Below, one piece after another: positions 61,093 through 64,000 of a stretch of DNA of 64,000 nt. The stretch's first letter is position 1; each line of letters opens with the position of its first letter. The DNA is from Phormidium tenue FACHB-1050 (lineage in GTDB: Bacteria; Cyanobacteriota; Cyanobacteriia; Pseudanabaenales; Pseudanabaenaceae): NCBI RefSeq assembly GCF_014696925.1, contig NZ_JACJQY010000017.1:1-64000 (forward strand), written 5' to 3'. The translations under genes were made by a program, and so were the position numbers. The notes beneath the pieces are model-generated. The model searched no databases, was not told where the DNA came from, and was given only the letters and a program-made list of their open reading frames with translations.

Positions 61093-61458
61093 CCGATTAC
61101 ACCATTTTTGTCACAAATATATAGCGATCGCCTTACAAGTAAAACACAAAACCCAAATATGGGAAGTGACACAAAGCGTCACTTCCCATATTTAGGTTTC
61201 ACTTACTAAATAAATGAAGGCGGCGCTTCGCGCCACCTTCATTTATTTGGTTTTTGATAATGTTGCTGCTCATGCTTTAGGATTAAACGATTTAACGACA
61301 CCTTGGTTTATGATGGATAAGCTGTAAGCCCTAATACCTAAAATTAAAGTGCTAATGTCAAAAAATGACATAGTGCAGAATGGACATATAGCTTTTAGAG
61401 ATAGTTTCGTAGACAAGGACTAGTAAACTGCTAGCCGAACCAGTTGTTTTGATGATTT
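61093..61458. repeat. Gene-free stretch with two palindromes
   Basis: Palindromes at 61148-61199 (outer AAACCCAAATATG, inner GTGACACAAAGCGTCAC) and about 61208-61248 (AATAAATGAAGGCGGCGC, one mismatch). The remaining ~200 bp upstream of 61459 hold no ORF or clear regulatory site. Confidence 0.75.
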
Positions 61459-61809
61459 ATGGCTAGATACACTCAACATTTCTTAGTTGAAATCGCTCCC
61501 GAAAACCTACATTCAACGATTATCAAAACGTTGGAGTCTTGTAGCTTGGTAATTACCTATGAAACTGATGACTATGTGATTGCCCAAGAAATCGAGACTA
61601 ATGCGTCATTCGCCAAAATGGTTACGGTAGAGGTCTTGATCCATCGTTCTGAGATTGAGGGCAATCAGGCAAAATTGACTAGCGTTACCAAAAATGCCGA
61701 ACTGCCACTGCGGATTAATAATTACTGTCATGGAATCTCTGATCGTGTTTCTAAAGCATTCTGTGACAGTCCAGAATGGAAGCTATTAGAAGTTACTTCA
61801 GGATATTAG
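61459..61809 (+). CDS. Small unknown protein upstream of smpB
   Basis: 116 residues, soluble, alternating strands (YTQHFLVEIAPENLHSTIIK, YVIAQEIETNASFAKMVTVE) and a C-terminal helix. The pattern suggests an alpha/beta sandwich of START/SRPBCC-like size, but I do not recognise it. It lies 19 bp before smpB and is probably co-transcribed. Confidence 0.75.
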   Translation: MARYTQHFLVEIAPENLHSTIIKTLESCSLVITYETDDYVIAQEIETNASFAKMVTVEVLIHRSEIEGNQAKLTSVTKNAELPLRINNYCHGISDRVSKAFCDSPEWKLLEVTSGY

Positions 61810-61828
61810 ACAGTATTAATGGGAATAA

Positions 61829-62287
61829 ATGGCAAATTACTATCGTGTACTCGCCGAAAATCGGCAAGCTAGATTTAATTACGAAATTCTCGAAACCCAT
61901 GAAACAGGGATCGAGCTACTTGGCACGGAAGTTAAATCAATTAAAGGGGGGAAAGCAAATCTACGTGATGCCTATGGCATTGTACGGAAGGGGCAGATCA
62001 TGCTGCTAAATATGTATATTGCCCCACACCATACAACTAGTGTGTATTTTAACCATGAGCCAACCCGCACCCGTCGCTTGCTGTTACATAAAGATGAAAT
62101 CCGCAAGTTGATTGTGGCTGTGCAGCAAAAGGGTTTGACGCTAGTACCACTCAAGGTCTATCAAAAAGATGGATGGATTAAGGTTGATTTAGCCTTAGTA
62201 CGCCAAAAGAAACTCCACGACAAGCGCGATGATATGAAAAAACGCGATGATAAACGTGATATTGAAAGGGTCATGAAAAATCGTTAA
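61829..62287 (+). CDS. smpB: SsrA-binding protein SmpB
   Basis: 152 residues. Binds tmRNA and delivers it to stalled ribosomes (trans-translation). Family marks: ARFNYEILETHETGIELLGT, EVKSIKGGKANLRDAYG, YFNHEPTRTRRLLLHKDEI, GLTLVPLKVYQKDGWIKVDL and a basic Lys/Asp/Arg-rich tail (KKRDDKRDIERVMKNR). The ssrA gene is not in the window. Confidence 0.97.
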   Translation: MANYYRVLAENRQARFNYEILETHETGIELLGTEVKSIKGGKANLRDAYGIVRKGQIMLLNMYIAPHHTTSVYFNHEPTRTRRLLLHKDEIRKLIVAVQQKGLTLVPLKVYQKDGWIKVDLALVRQKKLHDKRDDMKKRDDKRDIERVMKNR

Positions 62288-62429
62288 AACTTAAAAATAT
62301 TCGTTTATTTGTGCTGATTTGTAAATTAGCGATTGTTCACAAAACCTGTGGTAGTTTAAAAAATATACTGTAGACTTGTTCACCCAAATCAAATTGATAC
62401 ATTGCATCTCTAAAAATTAAAAAGTTATT

Positions 62430-63212
62430 ATGTCTGCTCCACCTCAATTTGCTATCAATCTTAGTGAAAAATTCCCAGAAAATTTAACGAATTCACCTAT
62501 TCTAGAGGCTGTAATTCATTGGGAGGCTCCTGCCAGTAAACCTTTAGAGCAAATATCATTAAAGGAAGCGCTAACCAAACATTTGCCTGAATACCCCACT
62601 ATTCAGACTCACTATGTCACAGAAGCTAAAATAATGGGTATGCCTGATGACACGTCTCAATTCTCACAGCACACACAATGGAATGGCTTTAGGCTTGAAG
62701 ATGACCAAAAAAATTATGTAGCCCAATTTACGCATACTGGAATTGCTTTTAGTAGGGTTCAATCCTATGAAAGTTGGAAAAACTTTAAGAACGAAGCCTT
62801 GCGAGTCTGGGGTGTTTTTGTAGAATTAGCCGAGCCAAAGACGATCCGCCGATTAGGGGTTCGATTCATTAACCGAATTCTTATAAAACAAGATGAATCA
62901 ATCTCAACCTATCTCAAAAGTGAACCATATAGGCTTTCTGGATTAGAAATCTCTCCAAAATCGTTTTTTTACCAAGATACTTACCAAGTTGCTGGCCATC
63001 CCTATCAAATTAACTTAGTTCGTACTATCCAACCCAATCAAACTGGTTCAGCAAGTGAGCAAGCGTTGATTGTAGATATTGATGTCTTTACAAATGAAGT
63101 TTCTAGTATTCGGGATGATTTAAACCAACAACTCGCGGAAATGCGTTGGCTTAAGAATAAAATATTTTTCAGTAATATAACTGATACCGCCTTAAATAAA
63201 TTTGGGAGTTAA
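62430..63212 (+). CDS. TIGR04255-type protein
   Basis: 260 residues. Layout of the TIGR04255 family: an early SPILEAVIHWEAP stretch, middle WNGFRLEDDQKNYVAQFTHT and YESWKNFKNEALRVWGVFVE, then RRLGVRFINRI. Function of the family is unknown; it occurs patchily and often with other unknown genes. First of a tight operon (3-bp gap to the next gene) that runs off the window edge. Confidence 0.8.
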   Translation: MSAPPQFAINLSEKFPENLTNSPILEAVIHWEAPASKPLEQISLKEALTKHLPEYPTIQTHYVTEAKIMGMPDDTSQFSQHTQWNGFRLEDDQKNYVAQFTHTGIAFSRVQSYESWKNFKNEALRVWGVFVELAEPKTIRRLGVRFINRILIKQDESISTYLKSEPYRLSGLEISPKSFFYQDTYQVAGHPYQINLVRTIQPNQTGSASEQALIVDIDVFTNEVSSIRDDLNQQLAEMRWLKNKIFFSNITDTALNKFGS

Positions 63213-63215
63213 GTC

Positions 63216-63674
63216 ATGATCACAGCAATACGAGGAAATACAGAAACTGCTGCTTATATTGATGCAACTACCCAAAAGCAAAAAGGTTACTTTGACCAGT
63301 CTGTTGTTTTGGGGAAGCAATCAGCTTATAACGAGCTATATGCTTTTTGGAAAGAATGTCAATTACCAGATTGGGATGGTTATAACGCCCTTGCAGTTCA
63401 AGAAAAAACTTTATTTAATGCTTACTGGTTTATTGAGTCACTACCTCTAGGCTACCCCTTGCCCTCTGTTGGGGCTGAACCAGATGGGCATTTAACTCTA
63501 GAGTGGTACAGTAATCCTCGCTGGATACTGTCAGTTAGCATTAGTCCCGAAGGCATGTTGTATTACGCCGCCCTTTTTGGTACTAGATCTGAGCGGGGAT
63601 CAGATCATTTTTGTGGAGAAATACCCCAACCTATCTTGGAATTGATCAAAGAAGTTAAGGGAATAACGGTTTAA
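63216..63674 (+). CDS. Unknown protein, second gene of TIGR04255 operon
   Basis: 152 residues, soluble. WDGYNALAVQEKTLFNAYWF followed by PLPSVGAEPDGHLTLEWYSN looks like a compact domain with conserved Trp/Asp/Gly. No named family recognised. It starts 3 bp after its neighbour and ends 5 bp before the next, so is part of one operon. Confidence 0.75.
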   Translation: MITAIRGNTETAAYIDATTQKQKGYFDQSVVLGKQSAYNELYAFWKECQLPDWDGYNALAVQEKTLFNAYWFIESLPLGYPLPSVGAEPDGHLTLEWYSNPRWILSVSISPEGMLYYAALFGTRSERGSDHFCGEIPQPILELIKEVKGITV

Positions 63675-63679
63675 AGAGC

Positions 63680-64000
63680 ATGATCGATGCTAATCATGTA
63701 CCTGATGTGAGTGAGGATGAAATCTTAGCTCGATATGCAATGCAAAGTAACCACTTTCGCAGTAGCGATCAAACTGCAAAGCCTGAACTGTTTATGCCAC
63801 ATCCTTATCAGGAATTATCTTTAACCCGATATCTCGATGCAACCATTGAAGAAGTACTGGCTTTAGGTGAGGAAACAGCTAGAGAGCTAAATAAAACTTT
63901 TTACGGCAGGGCTGACATTCAGGCAATTAAATGTAAAGTTGAGTCTTTGCAGGTAGTGAAAGACCCAACACCAAAAAATCCCAATCATGCAAATATTCAA
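63680..64000 (+). CDS. Unknown protein, third gene of TIGR04255 operon, cut by window edge
   Basis: An ATG at 63680 opens 107 codons that stay open to the last base: MIDANHVPDVSEDEILARYA at the start and LTRYLDATIEEVLALGEETA in the middle. No motif recognised. The 3' part is beyond the window. Confidence 0.75.
   Translation, partial: MIDANHVPDVSEDEILARYAMQSNHFRSSDQTAKPELFMPHPYQELSLTRYLDATIEEVLALGEETARELNKTFYGRADIQAIKCKVESLQVVKDPTPKNPNHANIQ

Overview
The window is chromosomal DNA from a cyanobacterium. Evidence: a complete kaiA-kaiB-kaiC clock operon, the phycobilisome terminal-emitter gene apcD, chlorophyll and haem genes (hemE, acsF, chlP), ferredoxin-thioredoxin reductase (ftrC), cytochrome cM, and very frequent HIP1 octamers (GCGATCGC). 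The gene content and the dense GGCGC/GCGCC palindromes would fit a Pseudanabaena-like filamentous form, but that genus call is inference.

Layout. 0-3.7 kb: edge of a DUF4277 transposase, a MITE cluster, a secreted protein and purL. 3.8-6.3 kb: an AT-rich, overlapping three-gene cassette (P-loop ATPase plus two unknown proteins), followed by a relic of a second purL 5' end. 6.5-20.2 kb: core genes (TgpA-like transglutaminase protein, apcD, hybrid kinase plus TPR protein, hslO, mtnP, hemE, cytM, rph). 20.2-20.7 kb: abutting and nested MITEs. 20.7-23.8 kb: Ser/Thr kinase, tRNA-Lys(CUU), acsF. 24-40 kb is a defence/conflict-rich region broken by carbonic anhydrase, a DUF1400 hydrolase and chlP. 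It holds a caspase-STAND(NLR-like) cassette with a Trypco1-type protein and a DUF3800 protein, an Rpn-type remnant, a RelE-type TA pair, an McrB plus PD-(D/E)XK-like restriction pair and a VapBC-type pair. 40-48 kb: CheW-like and double ComFB signalling proteins, ftrC, trpS, a MNT/HEPN pair with a nonsense codon in the HEPN gene, trmB, an APH-like kinase and a pentapeptide protein. 48.3-57.4 kb: kaiABC, a divergent hybrid kinase with degenerate receivers, and a soluble ligand-sensor/PAS/adenylate cyclase. 57.5-64 kb: pheA, a Ser/Thr kinase with an ARC6-type IMS domain, smpB, and a TIGR04255-type operon running off the right edge.

Most striking points. (1) The caspase-like protease and the STAND ATPase carry the same ~26-residue Gly/Asn-rich motif, the arrangement expected for amyloid-type signalling between NLR and effector. 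(2) The three-gene ATPase cassette lies between purL and a diverged relic of the purL 5' end. (3) A large set of intergenic palindromes has shared outer and inner stem segments but a hypervariable, always self-complementary middle. (4) A MITE family with a 3-bp TWA target duplication is caught nested inside another element. No CRISPR array, rRNA or prophage was seen.
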